The notes beneath the pieces were generated by a model. The model ran no database searches. It had not been told where the DNA came from and saw only the letters and a list, made by a program, of their open reading frames with translations. A stretch of DNA of 5,279 bases from an uncultured Clostridia bacterium. GTDB taxonomy: Bacteria > Bacillota > Clostridia > UMGS1883. Both the position numbers and the translations under genes were made by a program. The stretch is taken from NCBI GenBank assembly GCA_947630525.1, contig CANRHW010000113.1:1-5279 (forward strand). The letters are read 5' to 3'. Each line of letters begins with the position of its first letter. The first letter of the stretch is position 1. Positions 1-5,270 of this stretch are shown one piece after another.

Positions 1-757
1 GTTTGCCGAAATGCTCCTTCACTTTGGCAAATGCGGATTTGATATCCGCCACATCCGTCACATCCATGCGGAAAGCGAAGGTCTCAACCCCGAACGTGTC
101 GGAGAGCTTTTTCGCCGACTCGGATGAAAAGCCCGTGTAGCGCAGGTAGAGCAGACCGTCGCCAAGGTCTCTGCGCTCGATACTGTAGATGTCCACAGCT
201 CCCCTTGTAACCGTCAGGTCAAGAGTTTCGTCCCCTCTCATAACCGTCATTACAAATTCGGTGCCTACGGGGTCATCCATATCGGAGCCCTTCATATAAG
301 ACACTGCGCTGTCAAGATTTGACGCGTTGTATTCCACCCCGTCGATTGCGAGCAGTACATCTCCGCTTTTTAACCCGGCCTTGCGGGCGGGGCCGTCGGG
401 ATAAACCTTTATTACTGTGATATTATCGCTATAGGCATTGACGCCGACCTCAATGCCGACGCCCACGTAAGAGCCCTCGATGTCTGTCATAAGACCGAGG
501 GTACTGTTCCCGTCAAAATATTGTGAGTATGGGTCGCCAATTGATGACAGCAAGGCATTGATAGCTGCGTCTTCGGCTTTTTCGGCATCGTATTCTCCTA
601 TGTATTTACTTTCGATAATGCGCTCAACAGCCTGCAATCTTGGGAAATGCCCGCCGCCTACATTTATACCGAGAGTGGTGAAAATGAAAACGAACAACAT
701 GCAAGTCAGGCTGAAAGTCAGCAGCACCGCCGTAAGTATTTTACTTTTGCCGCTCAA
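1..757 (-). CDS. S41 family C-terminal processing protease (CtpA-like), N-terminal part, running off the left edge
   Basis: The first 252 codons of this gene are visible. The start is a TTG at 757, chosen because a GGAGGTG ribosome binding site lies 7 nt upstream and the codons that follow give a proper membrane anchor; the next in-frame ATG (codon 20) falls inside that anchor. Residues 1-7 are short and basic, and about 8-30 form one transmembrane segment, placing the rest outside the membrane. The S41 N-terminal motif GDPYSQYF is at 74-81. A PDZ domain spans about 94-190, with the ligand-loop sequence GVGIEV and the core GPARKAGLKSGDVLLAIDG at 122-140. Residues 201-212 (GLLYLRYTGFSS) match the first strand of the S41 fold. 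No catalytic Ser/Lys region is visible. From about 213 the sequence looks like a short-chain dehydrogenase instead (see findings). The gene follows the M23 hydrolase by 22 nt. S41 proteases trim or degrade extracytoplasmic proteins; control of the neighbouring hydrolase is an inference. Family assignment is firm for residues 1-210. Confidence 0.85.
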   Translation of the reverse strand, partial: MSGKSKILTAVLLTFSLTCMLFVFIFTTLGINVGGGHFPRLQAVERIIESKYIGEYDAEKAEDAAINALLSSIGDPYSQYFDGNSTLGLMTDIEGSYVGVGIEVGVNAYSDNITVIKVYPDGPARKAGLKSGDVLLAIDGVEYNASNLDSAVSYMKGSDMDDPVGTEFVMTVMRGDETLDLTVTRGAVDIYSIERRDLGDGLLYLRYTGFSSESAKKLSDTFGVETFAFRMDVTDVADIKSAFAKVKEHFGK

Positions 758-764
758 GGAGAAG

Positions 765-771
765 CACCTCC
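765..771 (-). promoter_or_regulatory. Ribosome binding site deciding the TTG start of the S41 gene
   Basis: The minus strand reads GGAGGTG here, a near-perfect anti-Shine-Dalgarno match, 7 nt before the TTG at 757. No ATG or GTG in the same frame lies at a suitable distance, so this site fixes the start. It sits in the 22-nt gap after the M23 hydrolase stop codon. Confidence 0.8.
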
Positions 772-779
772 GATTAGAA

Positions 780-1976
780 CTAATTCAGGTAATTAAGTGG
801 ATTTTGAAGCTCGCCGTTATAGCTGACCTCAAAATGGCAATGGGGACCGGTAGAATTACCGGTAGAACCGGCCTTAGCTATGACCTGCCCGCGCTTGACG
901 GTCTGCCCCACGGAAACGAGGAGCTGACTGTTGTGGGCGTAAAGCGTGGTATAGCCGTTGCCGTGATTAATAACTATATATTTGCCGTAGCTTCCGTTAT
1001 GTTTGGCAATAGTAACAACGCCGTCTTCACCGGCCACAATATCTGAGCCGTACGCCGTTGAAATGTCAATACCGCGGTGGAGGCTGTAGGTGTGGCTCAG
1101 CGGATGATTACGATAACCAAAGGGGCTGGTTATCCTTGTGCCGCTGGGCGCGGGCCAGGCAAACTTGCCGCCGGTATACTTGGACGCCAGATAAGACATT
1201 TGGCTGCGGCGGATTTCCTCCTGGGCCTTGCGCTCCTCCTCCTCATATTTCTTTTCCGCGGCTTCATAGGCCTTTTTCGCGGCCTTTTCGTCCTGTGAGA
1301 GCTTTTCGATAAGGACCTGCTGCTTTTCCAACAACAGCTTCAATTCTTCCTGGCGGTATTCAAGACTGTTTTGGCGGCTGCGCTGAGAGATGAGCAGTTC
1401 TTCCTTCTCTGTCTTGGCGTTTTCAATTATGTTGCGCGCTTCGACATAGCGGTCGAGAACATCCTTATCGTATCTGACAATGCTGCCTATAATCTCAATA
1501 CGCTCCAGAAAATCGCTAAAGCTCTTGGCGCCGAAAAGCACCTCCAGATATGAGGCGCTGCCGTTTTCGTACATAATGCGTGCGCGAGTTTTGAAATCAT
1601 TTTCATAGGCTTCCGCATTGGCCTCGGCCTGAGAGAGTTCCGCTTCTTTTTTCACTATCTCATCCTTGGTATTGTCGATAGCGTTGATGAGCGTGGCCAC
1701 CTCGTCTTCCACTGCCGTGAGCTGACTGTCAAAGTTGGCATATTCGCTCACAAGATTTGCTTTGTTATCCTTAATTGCGTCAAGCTCCTCCTTTGCCTTG
1801 TCACGGGCGGCTTTGGCACTGTCAACGTCGGCCGCCATGCTCAGGCTGGGGTATAGGCAGGAAAACAGGAACAGTGCCGCCACGGCAGCGGCGCAAATTC
1901 CGGCCAAAATACGTTTTTTATCATGCCGTTTTTTAGCCTTGTTTTTAACTATACGGTCTTTTTTCTGTTTGTCCAT
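780..1976 (-). CDS. Coiled-coil M23 (LytM-type) peptidoglycan hydrolase, probable FtsEX partner (PcsB/CwlO/EnvC type)
   Basis: This 398-residue protein probably cleaves peptidoglycan cross-links outside the membrane under FtsEX control. A very basic N-terminus (residues 1-22) leads into a hydrophobic segment at about 23-47 ending in SMAAD, which fits a signal peptide cleaved near A48/A49. Residues 50-265 are almost entirely charged heptad-like helix, a long coiled coil. Its middle (about 130-165, RARIMYENGSASYLEVL followed by a SFSDFLERIEII stretch) is typical of PcsB-like coiled-coil domains that dock on FtsX. The C-terminal M23 domain spans about 270-398. Its zinc ligands are H300 and D304 (HRGID) and H381, with catalytic H348 (YAH) and H379 (HCH). 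All are present, so it should be an active enzyme, unlike the degenerate E. coli EnvC. The ATG at 1976 has GGAGAG 8 nt upstream. The gene begins 35 nt after ftsX. C40 is not in a good lipobox. Family assignment is firm; the FtsEX link rests on domain type and gene order. Confidence 0.93.
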   Translation of the reverse strand: MDKQKKDRIVKNKAKKRHDKKRILAGICAAAVAALFLFSCLYPSLSMAADVDSAKAARDKAKEELDAIKDNKANLVSEYANFDSQLTAVEDEVATLINAIDNTKDEIVKKEAELSQAEANAEAYENDFKTRARIMYENGSASYLEVLFGAKSFSDFLERIEIIGSIVRYDKDVLDRYVEARNIIENAKTEKEELLISQRSRQNSLEYRQEELKLLLEKQQVLIEKLSQDEKAAKKAYEAAEKKYEEEERKAQEEIRRSQMSYLASKYTGGKFAWPAPSGTRITSPFGYRNHPLSHTYSLHRGIDISTAYGSDIVAGEDGVVTIAKHNGSYGKYIVINHGNGYTTLYAHNSQLLVSVGQTVKRGQVIAKAGSTGNSTGPHCHFEVSYNGELQNPLNYLN

Positions 1977-2011
1977 GGTTATCGCTCTCCATTCAAAAGC
2001 GGCGGCTGCCG

Positions 2012-2884
2012 TTAAACTTTAAGATGACGGCGTATCGCCGATCTGCTGCCAAGGCTGCCCATTATTATGCCAAAGAGCATGAGCCCGCCGGAAACAGGCA
2101 GCGCAAGCTGGCTGAAGCTGTAAAGCTTGAACACGTCCAAAAACTCGGTCACTCCGCCAACGGCCATATTGTAGCCGAAAGCAATTATCACAATGGCGAT
2201 AGAAGCGCCTATAACACCGACAATAACGCCCTCAAGCACAAACGGACGGCGGATGAAGCCGTCGGTAGCGCCGACGAATTTCATTATGTGTATCTCTTCT
2301 TCGCGGGCGTGTACGCTTAGCTTGATGGTATTTTGAATAATAAACACCGCTGTGATAAGCAGTATGAGCATAGCTATAAGGCTGCCGAATTTTATTATAT
2401 CGGTAGCGGAAACGACTTTTAGGATTATATCCTCGCGGTTGACCACTCTCGCAACGCCTCTCACCGATTTTGCGGCAAGCTCGGTCTGTTTTACAAGAGT
2501 CAGGTCGTCGGGTACGATTTTTACGCTGCTGCGCAAAATATCGGAACCGCTCATTCCCTCAAAAGATTCGCTGTATTCCATGCCAAGCTGAGCCTTGTAA
2601 TTCTCAAAGGCCTGCTCCTTGCTTTCAAACTCCGCCGATTTGACGTTCGGCAGGGCGGATATTTCTTTAAGTATACGTTCCTCATCGGCGGGAGTGGCCG
2701 CATCGTCGATAAAGGCCTGTAGTTCACATTGGGATGATATTTGTTCGCCGATATAATTTATATTAAATGCAAAAAGCAAAAATACGCCGAACAGGAACAA
2801 ACAACAAGCAATGGTGACGATGGATGCCACCGTCATAACGGCGTTGCGGCCAAGTGAACTGAACGCGGTTTTAAGCGAGTACAT
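2012..2884 (-). CDS. ftsX: Cell division ABC transporter permease FtsX
   Basis: This 290-residue membrane protein is the permease-like half of the FtsEX complex. FtsEX does not transport a known substrate; it passes ATP-driven shape changes across the membrane to a peptidoglycan hydrolase. The layout is standard for FtsX: a cytoplasmic N-terminus, TM1 at about 16-40, a large extracellular domain at about 41-163 (where hydrolases dock), then TM2 about 165-185, TM3 about 217-237 and TM4 about 262-280, with a basic tail ending RRHLKV. The cytoplasmic loop between TM2 and TM3 carries the FtsX hallmark EEEIHIMKFVGATDGFIRRP (196-215), which contacts the ATPase. The length is normal for the Gram-positive family. 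The ATG at 2884 lies inside the end of ftsE, with a G-rich site (AAGGGGGG) about 10 nt before it. The 14-nt overlap suggests translational coupling and equal production of both subunits. No damage is seen. Confidence 0.96.
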   Translation of the reverse strand: MYSLKTAFSSLGRNAVMTVASIVTIACCLFLFGVFLLFAFNINYIGEQISSQCELQAFIDDAATPADEERILKEISALPNVKSAEFESKEQAFENYKAQLGMEYSESFEGMSGSDILRSSVKIVPDDLTLVKQTELAAKSVRGVARVVNREDIILKVVSATDIIKFGSLIAMLILLITAVFIIQNTIKLSVHAREEEIHIMKFVGATDGFIRRPFVLEGVIVGVIGASIAIVIIAFGYNMAVGGVTEFLDVFKLYSFSQLALPVSGGLMLFGIIMGSLGSRSAIRRHLKV

Positions 2885-3563
2885 CTAAGGCGTACCCCCC
2901 TTCCATTTCATCGCGCACAACAACGCCGCTTTCGAGCTGTATCACTCTGCGCCGAGCGTCGTTCACAATTTTCTCTGAATGCGTCACCATAACTATAGTC
3001 GTACCCATTCGGTTGATTTCCATTAAAAGCTTCATAATCTCGTCAGCGGTCTCGGCGTCGAGGTTGCCGGTGGGCTCGTCCGCAATGACAATGGCCGGAC
3101 TGTTCACCAACGCCCGGGCAATGCACACGCGCTGCTGCTCGCCGCCGGAAAGCTCGTTCGGATAGTTCTTCGCCCTGCCCGAAAGTCCTACAAGGCTGAG
3201 AATGGTAGGCACTTTACGGCGAATATCCTTTTTTCTGGCCCGCACGACCTCCATGGCAAAGGCCACGTTCTCATAAACGGTCTTATTGGGCAGCAGGCGG
3301 AAATCCTGAAAGACAACGCCTACGCTCCTGCGCAGGTACGGAAGCTTTTTGTTTTTCAGGGTATTTACGGTAATGCCGTTAACTATAACGTCCCCGGCAT
3401 AGGGCTTTATCTCGCCGGTGAGCAGCTTGATGGCGCTGCTTTTGCCAGCGCCGGTTTTGCCCACGAGAAAGACAAATTCCCCTTTTTCGATTTTAAAGCT
3501 GACGTTTTCAAGTCCTATGATATCGTTGTCATATATGACTGTAACATCTCTAAATTCAATCAA
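2871..3563 (-). CDS. ftsE: Cell division ATP-binding protein FtsE
   Basis: This 230-residue cytoplasmic ABC ATPase powers the FtsEX complex. All core motifs are present: Walker A GKTGAGKSS at 35-43, Q-loop Q86 within VVFQDFRLLP (a sequence highly typical of FtsE), signature LSGGEQQR at 138-145, Walker B IVIADEP at 158-164 with D162 and catalytic E163, D-loop at about 166-169, and the switch H195. The start is a TTG at 3563. GGAGG ends 7 nt before it, the protein then begins (M)IEFRDVTVIYD as FtsE proteins do, and the length fits the family (about 225-230). The open frame extends upstream to 3665, but those extra 34 codons overlap the regulator gene and have no FtsE similarity. The start follows the regulator stop by only 13 nt, and the end overlaps ftsX. 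Identification is secure from the motifs together with the adjacent ftsX. Confidence 0.96.
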   Translation of the reverse strand: MIEFRDVTVIYDNDIIGLENVSFKIEKGEFVFLVGKTGAGKSSAIKLLTGEIKPYAGDVIVNGITVNTLKNKKLPYLRRSVGVVFQDFRLLPNKTVYENVAFAMEVVRARKKDIRRKVPTILSLVGLSGRAKNYPNELSGGEQQRVCIARALVNSPAIVIADEPTGNLDAETADEIMKLLMEINRMGTTIVMVTHSEKIVNDARRRVIQLESGVVVRDEMEGGYALDVLA

Positions 3564-3570
3564 GGCAATG

Positions 3571-3575
3571 CCTCC
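3571..3575 (-). promoter_or_regulatory. Ribosome binding site deciding the TTG start of ftsE
   Basis: The minus strand reads GGAGG immediately after the regulator's TGA stop (3579-3577), leaving 7 nt to the TTG at 3563. This placement decides the ftsE start and suggests that ribosomes finishing the regulator can reinitiate on ftsE. Confidence 0.8.
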
Positions 3576-3576
3576 A

Positions 3577-4662
3577 TCACATTTTAGTGGGGTTGGCCAC
3601 GAGGTACTTCTTGACCATAAGCGCCACTTTAAACACGATTGCGTGATCAAAAATACGCAGGTCAAGACCGGTTATCTTCTGAACCTTATCAAGACGATAC
3701 ACAAGCGTATTGCGGTGAACGTAGAGCTGGCGTGACGTCTCGGAAACATTAAGGTTGTTCTCAAAGAACTTCTGGATAGTGAACAAAGTCTCCTGATCCA
3801 GAGAATCAATAGAATCCTTTTTGAACACTTCGGAAAGGAACAGCTCGCAAAGCGTAGTGGGCAATTGATAAATAAGCCGGCCTATGCCAAGGTTTTCGTA
3901 GTTGACAATCTTTTTATCGTTGTCAAATACTCTGCCGACCTCGATAGCAATATTGGCTTCTTTAAAGCTGCGGGCAATGTCGCGGATATTGCCTGCGGTT
4001 GTGCCGATACCTACTATTACGTTGACCATCGCTTCCGCCTGGAGAGTGTCGACGATGCTGCGGGCCATTTTTTCAATGTCTTTGAATACCATGCCGTCCC
4101 GCATTTCCTTGACTATAACAATAGTGCTGCCGTCAAGGTCAATCACAAAGTCGCGGCTGTTTTCGGGAAAAATGCCGCTTATGATATCAAAAACATCAAG
4201 GTCCTTCTTATCGTTTTTCTTCACTACAAGAACTACTCTTGAAGCCTCGTACGACAGGTGCAGCTCTTTGCTCTTTACAAACACATCGCCCGGCAAAATA
4301 TTGTCCATGATGATATTTTTGATAAAATTGGTCTTATCAAACTTATCATCATAGAACTGCTTCATATTGTCAATGGATATTGTAAGTATTTCGGCAAACT
4401 TGGCCGCCGAAGCGTCCTCTCCCTCCACAAAGCTCACAAATTCCAGCTTGCCTCTGGTCTCCATAGGCAAAAAGGTATAGCCCAGATAATGGACTGCGCC
4501 GCCGGCCGCTTCACACTTGGAAAGAATAAGGCTTACGTTAGCGTCGATCTCAGCCGGATTGCCCGGAGAGGTTATGTAGCCGGTATAGTCTATCATTCCG
4601 ATCTTCCTGCCGAAAGCTTCCTTTAGCTGATAAAGCATTGTGTTCAGATACTTGCTTGCCAT
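3577..4662 (-). CDS. PucR/CdaR-type transcriptional regulator, first gene of the ftsEX operon
   Basis: This 361-residue protein is probably a DNA-binding regulator. The C-terminal HTH of the PucR/CdaR family spans about 292-353: ETLFTIQKFFENNLNVSETS leads into RQLYVHRNTLVYRLDKVQKI, the family's characteristic recognition helix, followed by TGLDLR. Before it, residues about 135-265 look like the degenerate GGDEF-like domain common in this family (GSTIVIV, VIVGIGTTA, SFKEANIAIEVG). The N-terminal 110 residues (AFGRKIGMIDYTGYITSPGN at 16-35, then a second strand-rich part near 57-80) resemble a PAS/Cache-like sensor fold. They lack the usual sugar-diacid signature (RIG..H), so the ligand is unknown. 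The ATG at 4662 has AAAGGA 9 nt upstream. A TTG at 4722 in the same frame has no ribosome binding site and sits at the downstream promoter. The gene is the first of the operon, 13 nt before ftsE, so it may sense a signal and regulate its own operon; that is inferred. No membrane segment is seen. Confidence 0.88.
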   Translation of the reverse strand: MASKYLNTMLYQLKEAFGRKIGMIDYTGYITSPGNPAEIDANVSLILSKCEAAGGAVHYLGYTFLPMETRGKLEFVSFVEGEDASAAKFAEILTISIDNMKQFYDDKFDKTNFIKNIIMDNILPGDVFVKSKELHLSYEASRVVLVVKKNDKKDLDVFDIISGIFPENSRDFVIDLDGSTIVIVKEMRDGMVFKDIEKMARSIVDTLQAEAMVNVIVGIGTTAGNIRDIARSFKEANIAIEVGRVFDNDKKIVNYENLGIGRLIYQLPTTLCELFLSEVFKKDSIDSLDQETLFTIQKFFENNLNVSETSRQLYVHRNTLVYRLDKVQKITGLDLRIFDHAIVFKVALMVKKYLVANPTKM

Positions 4663-4724
4663 ATTTCCCAATCCTTTCGCTGATAAAGATATGTAAGCCG
4701 CGATTGACCGAACCCAATACAATA

Positions 4725-4753
4725 ATTATAACTCATTCGACAGAATTTTTCAA
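4725..4753 (-). promoter_or_regulatory. Proximal sigma-A promoter P2 of the regulator-ftsEX operon
   Basis: On the minus strand, TTGAAA (4753-4748) is followed by a 17-nt spacer and a perfect TATAAT (4730-4725). Transcription would start near 4718, giving a leader of about 55 nt before the ATG at 4662. The -35 box lies within the left arm of the 11-bp inverted repeat (4743-4753), and the 20-bp-spaced direct repeats lie just upstream at roughly -43 to -80. That is a suitable position for an activator. This is read from sequence only. Confidence 0.8.
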
Positions 4754-4802
4754 TAGTAATTTGTAACATTTTTGAAAACATTGTAACATTTTTGAAAAAT
4801 TC
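4743..4802. repeat. 11-bp inverted repeat enclosing the two direct repeats between P1 and P2
   Basis: GAATTTTTCAA (4743-4753) and TTGAAAAATTC (4792-4802) are perfect inverted copies separated by 38 bp. The left arm covers the -35 box of P2. The right arm overlaps the end of the second direct repeat and lies just downstream of the P1 start site. It could be a paired operator, or a stem in RNA made from P1. AT-rich sequence makes short palindromes easier by chance, so its function is uncertain. Confidence 0.55.
4761..4798. promoter_or_regulatory. Two 18-bp direct repeats at 20-bp spacing, WalR-box-like
   Basis: TTGTAACATTTTTGAAAA occurs at 4761-4778 and again, identically, at 4781-4798. The 20-bp period places both on nearly the same DNA face. 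Each copy contains TGTAAC-N5-TGAAAA, which differs at one base from the WalR (YycF/VicR) box TGTWAH-N5-TGTWAH. WalR is the Firmicute response regulator of cell-wall hydrolases, so its control of this operon is plausible. The box reads on the strand opposite to the operon, and binding by the operon's own PucR-type regulator is an alternative. Confidence 0.6.
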
Positions 4803-4829
4803 GGTCTATCGTGACTAAAACTCTATAAT

Positions 4830-4858
4830 ATTGTACCACTTTTTTTGCGAAATGTCAA
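4830..4858 (-). promoter_or_regulatory. Distal sigma-A promoter P1 of the regulator-ftsEX operon
   Basis: On the minus strand, a perfect TTGACA (4858-4853) is followed by a 17-nt spacer and TACAAT (4835-4830). A TG dinucleotide one base before the -10 forms an extended -10. The start would be near 4823, giving a leader of about 160 nt that contains the direct and inverted repeats and the P2 elements. A protein bound to the repeats would sit just downstream of the P1 start and upstream of P2, so it could repress P1 while activating P2. Confidence 0.82.
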
Positions 4859-4916
4859 CAAAAATATTTGCTATGGACAGGCGCAGGGGGCTGTCAAAAA
4901 ATTGTGCAGAACGACG

Positions 4917-4951
4917 TCGGAACAAGCGTTGCATCGCTTGTTCCGATTTTT
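4917..4951 (+). terminator. 12-bp perfect hairpin followed by a T-run, terminator-like on the plus strand
   Basis: TCGGAACAAGCG (4917-4928) and CGCTTGTTCCGA (4935-4946) are fully complementary around a 6-nt loop and are followed by five T residues. This is an intrinsic-terminator shape for plus-strand transcription. No plus-strand gene is seen before it, so it may be part of the repeat element rather than a working terminator. Confidence 0.4.
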
Positions 4952-4992
4952 ATAAAATCTGAACAATGGCTCGCGCCGCTGTTCCTCCTTTT

Positions 4993-5021
4993 CCCCACAA
5001 ACAATTTCATTGTTTGTGGGG
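4993..5021. repeat. 13-bp perfect hairpin with a 3-nt loop
   Basis: CCCCACAAACAAT (4993-5005) pairs perfectly with ATTGTTTGTGGGG (5009-5021) around TTC. Such a long uninterrupted stem with a minimal loop is very unlikely by chance. The right arm runs into the palindrome GGGGCCCC (5019-5026). Confidence 0.75.
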
Positions 5022-5028
5022 GCCCCAA

Positions 5029-5114
5029 TTCGCAAAAGGTTGGTAGCAAGCGTAGGCGTTATGAGGGCGGCTTAACCGCCCGAATAGCCGGAGCGCAGCG
5101 TGACCTTTTGCGAA
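5029..5114. repeat. Long nested hairpin: 12-bp outer stem, 6-bp inner stem
   Basis: TTCGCAAAAGGT (5029-5040) and ACCTTTTGCGAA (5103-5114) are perfect inverted copies. They enclose GGGCGG/CCGCCC (5065-5070 with 5076-5081) and a GGC/GCC pairing (5055-5057 with 5087-5089). In a plus-strand RNA the inner stem would be flanked by GA on both sides (5063-5064 and 5082-5083), which could form a tandem G-A pair. It lacks tRNA features. Confidence 0.65.
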
Positions 5115-5161
5115 AAAAGGAGGGGCAAGCCCTCGTGCGATGACCTTTTTCTTAGGAAAAA

Positions 5162-5194
5162 GCGTCGGAGCAAAGACGGGCTTTGCCCCGACGC
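5162..5194 (-). repeat. 14-bp hairpin, fully paired only in minus-strand RNA
   Basis: The arms 5162-5175 and 5181-5194 pair at 13 of 14 positions around a 5-nt loop. The odd pair (5169 with 5187) is A opposite C on the plus strand but U opposite G on the minus strand, where it forms a wobble pair. This slightly favours a structure in minus-strand RNA. Confidence 0.6.
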
Positions 5195-5240
5195 CGCCGA
5201 GTGGTGATTTTCGTTTGTAGTTCAAGGGCATAAACTAAAA

Positions 5241-5270
5241 GAAAAACCGCTTTTTAAATGGCGGTTTTTC
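5241..5270 (-). terminator. Intrinsic terminator, probably for a minus-strand gene beyond the right edge
   Basis: GAAAAACCGC (5241-5250) and GCGGTTTTTC (5261-5270) form a perfect 10-bp stem around a 10-nt loop. On the minus strand the stem is followed by TTTTAGTTTA, giving a long U-rich tail. On the plus strand the T-run is only the five inside the stem arm. It could act both ways, but minus-strand termination looks stronger. It would insulate the ftsEX operon from an upstream gene that lies outside the window. Confidence 0.72.

Larger units (their letters stand above)
4891..5194. repeat. Intergenic hairpin array with no credible gene (probable repeat element or structured RNA)
   Basis: This stretch lies between the terminator at 5241 and promoter P1. 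It is composed almost wholly of consecutive hairpins. Stems, left arm with right arm, are 4917-4928 with 4935-4946; 4961-4970 with 4975-4984 (imperfect); 4993-5005 with 5009-5021; 5029-5040 with 5103-5114 enclosing 5065-5070 with 5076-5081; 5120-5124 with 5130-5134; 5145-5151 with 5156-5162; and 5162-5175 with 5181-5194. TGACCTTTT also occurs twice, at 5101 and 5141, 40 bp apart. Reading frames exist on both strands (4868-5143 plus, 5231-5007 minus) but lack domains and follow the palindromes. The layout suggests a dispersed intergenic repeat of the REP/MITE kind or a structured RNA; the sequence alone cannot separate these. Confidence 0.6.

Noticed and set aside
480..1046. Plus-strand frame of 188 codons opposite the S41 and M23 genes
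   Set aside because: It is antisense to two well-supported genes and has no domain or ribosome binding site.
1851..1871. Possible lipoprotein signal (LFSC, cysteine 40) in the M23 protein
   Set aside because: Phenylalanine at the -2 position does not fit the lipobox. The SMAAD site fits ordinary signal peptidase cleavage better.
3564..3665. Longer ftsE with a TTG start at 3665
   Set aside because: The extra 34 codons overlap the end of the regulator gene, lack FtsE similarity and have no suitable ribosome binding site. The TTG at 3563 gives the family-standard N-terminus.
3865..4626. Three overlapping plus-strand frames opposite the regulator
   Set aside because: They are antisense shadows of a gene with clear domain structure.
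4663..4722. Longer regulator with a TTG start at 4722
   Set aside because: It has no ribosome binding site and begins at or just before the P2 transcription start. The ATG at 4662 has AAAGGA at good spacing.
5029..5114. tRNA or known small RNA in the nested hairpin
   Set aside because: The outer stem and size are loosely similar, but there is no T-loop, anticodon arm or CCA-type end, and no known RNA family is recognised.
4868..5143. Plus-strand open frame of 91 codons in the intergenic region
   Set aside because: It runs through the hairpin array, has no good ribosome binding site and no recognisable domain, and its composition follows the palindromes.
4917..5194. CRISPR array
   Set aside because: The hairpins differ in sequence and size, with no regular repeat-spacer pattern and no cas genes.
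5007..5231. Minus-strand open frame of 74 codons in the intergenic region
   Set aside because: It overlaps the same hairpins, is low in complexity with many basic residues, and shows no domain. It looks like a chance frame through a repeat element.
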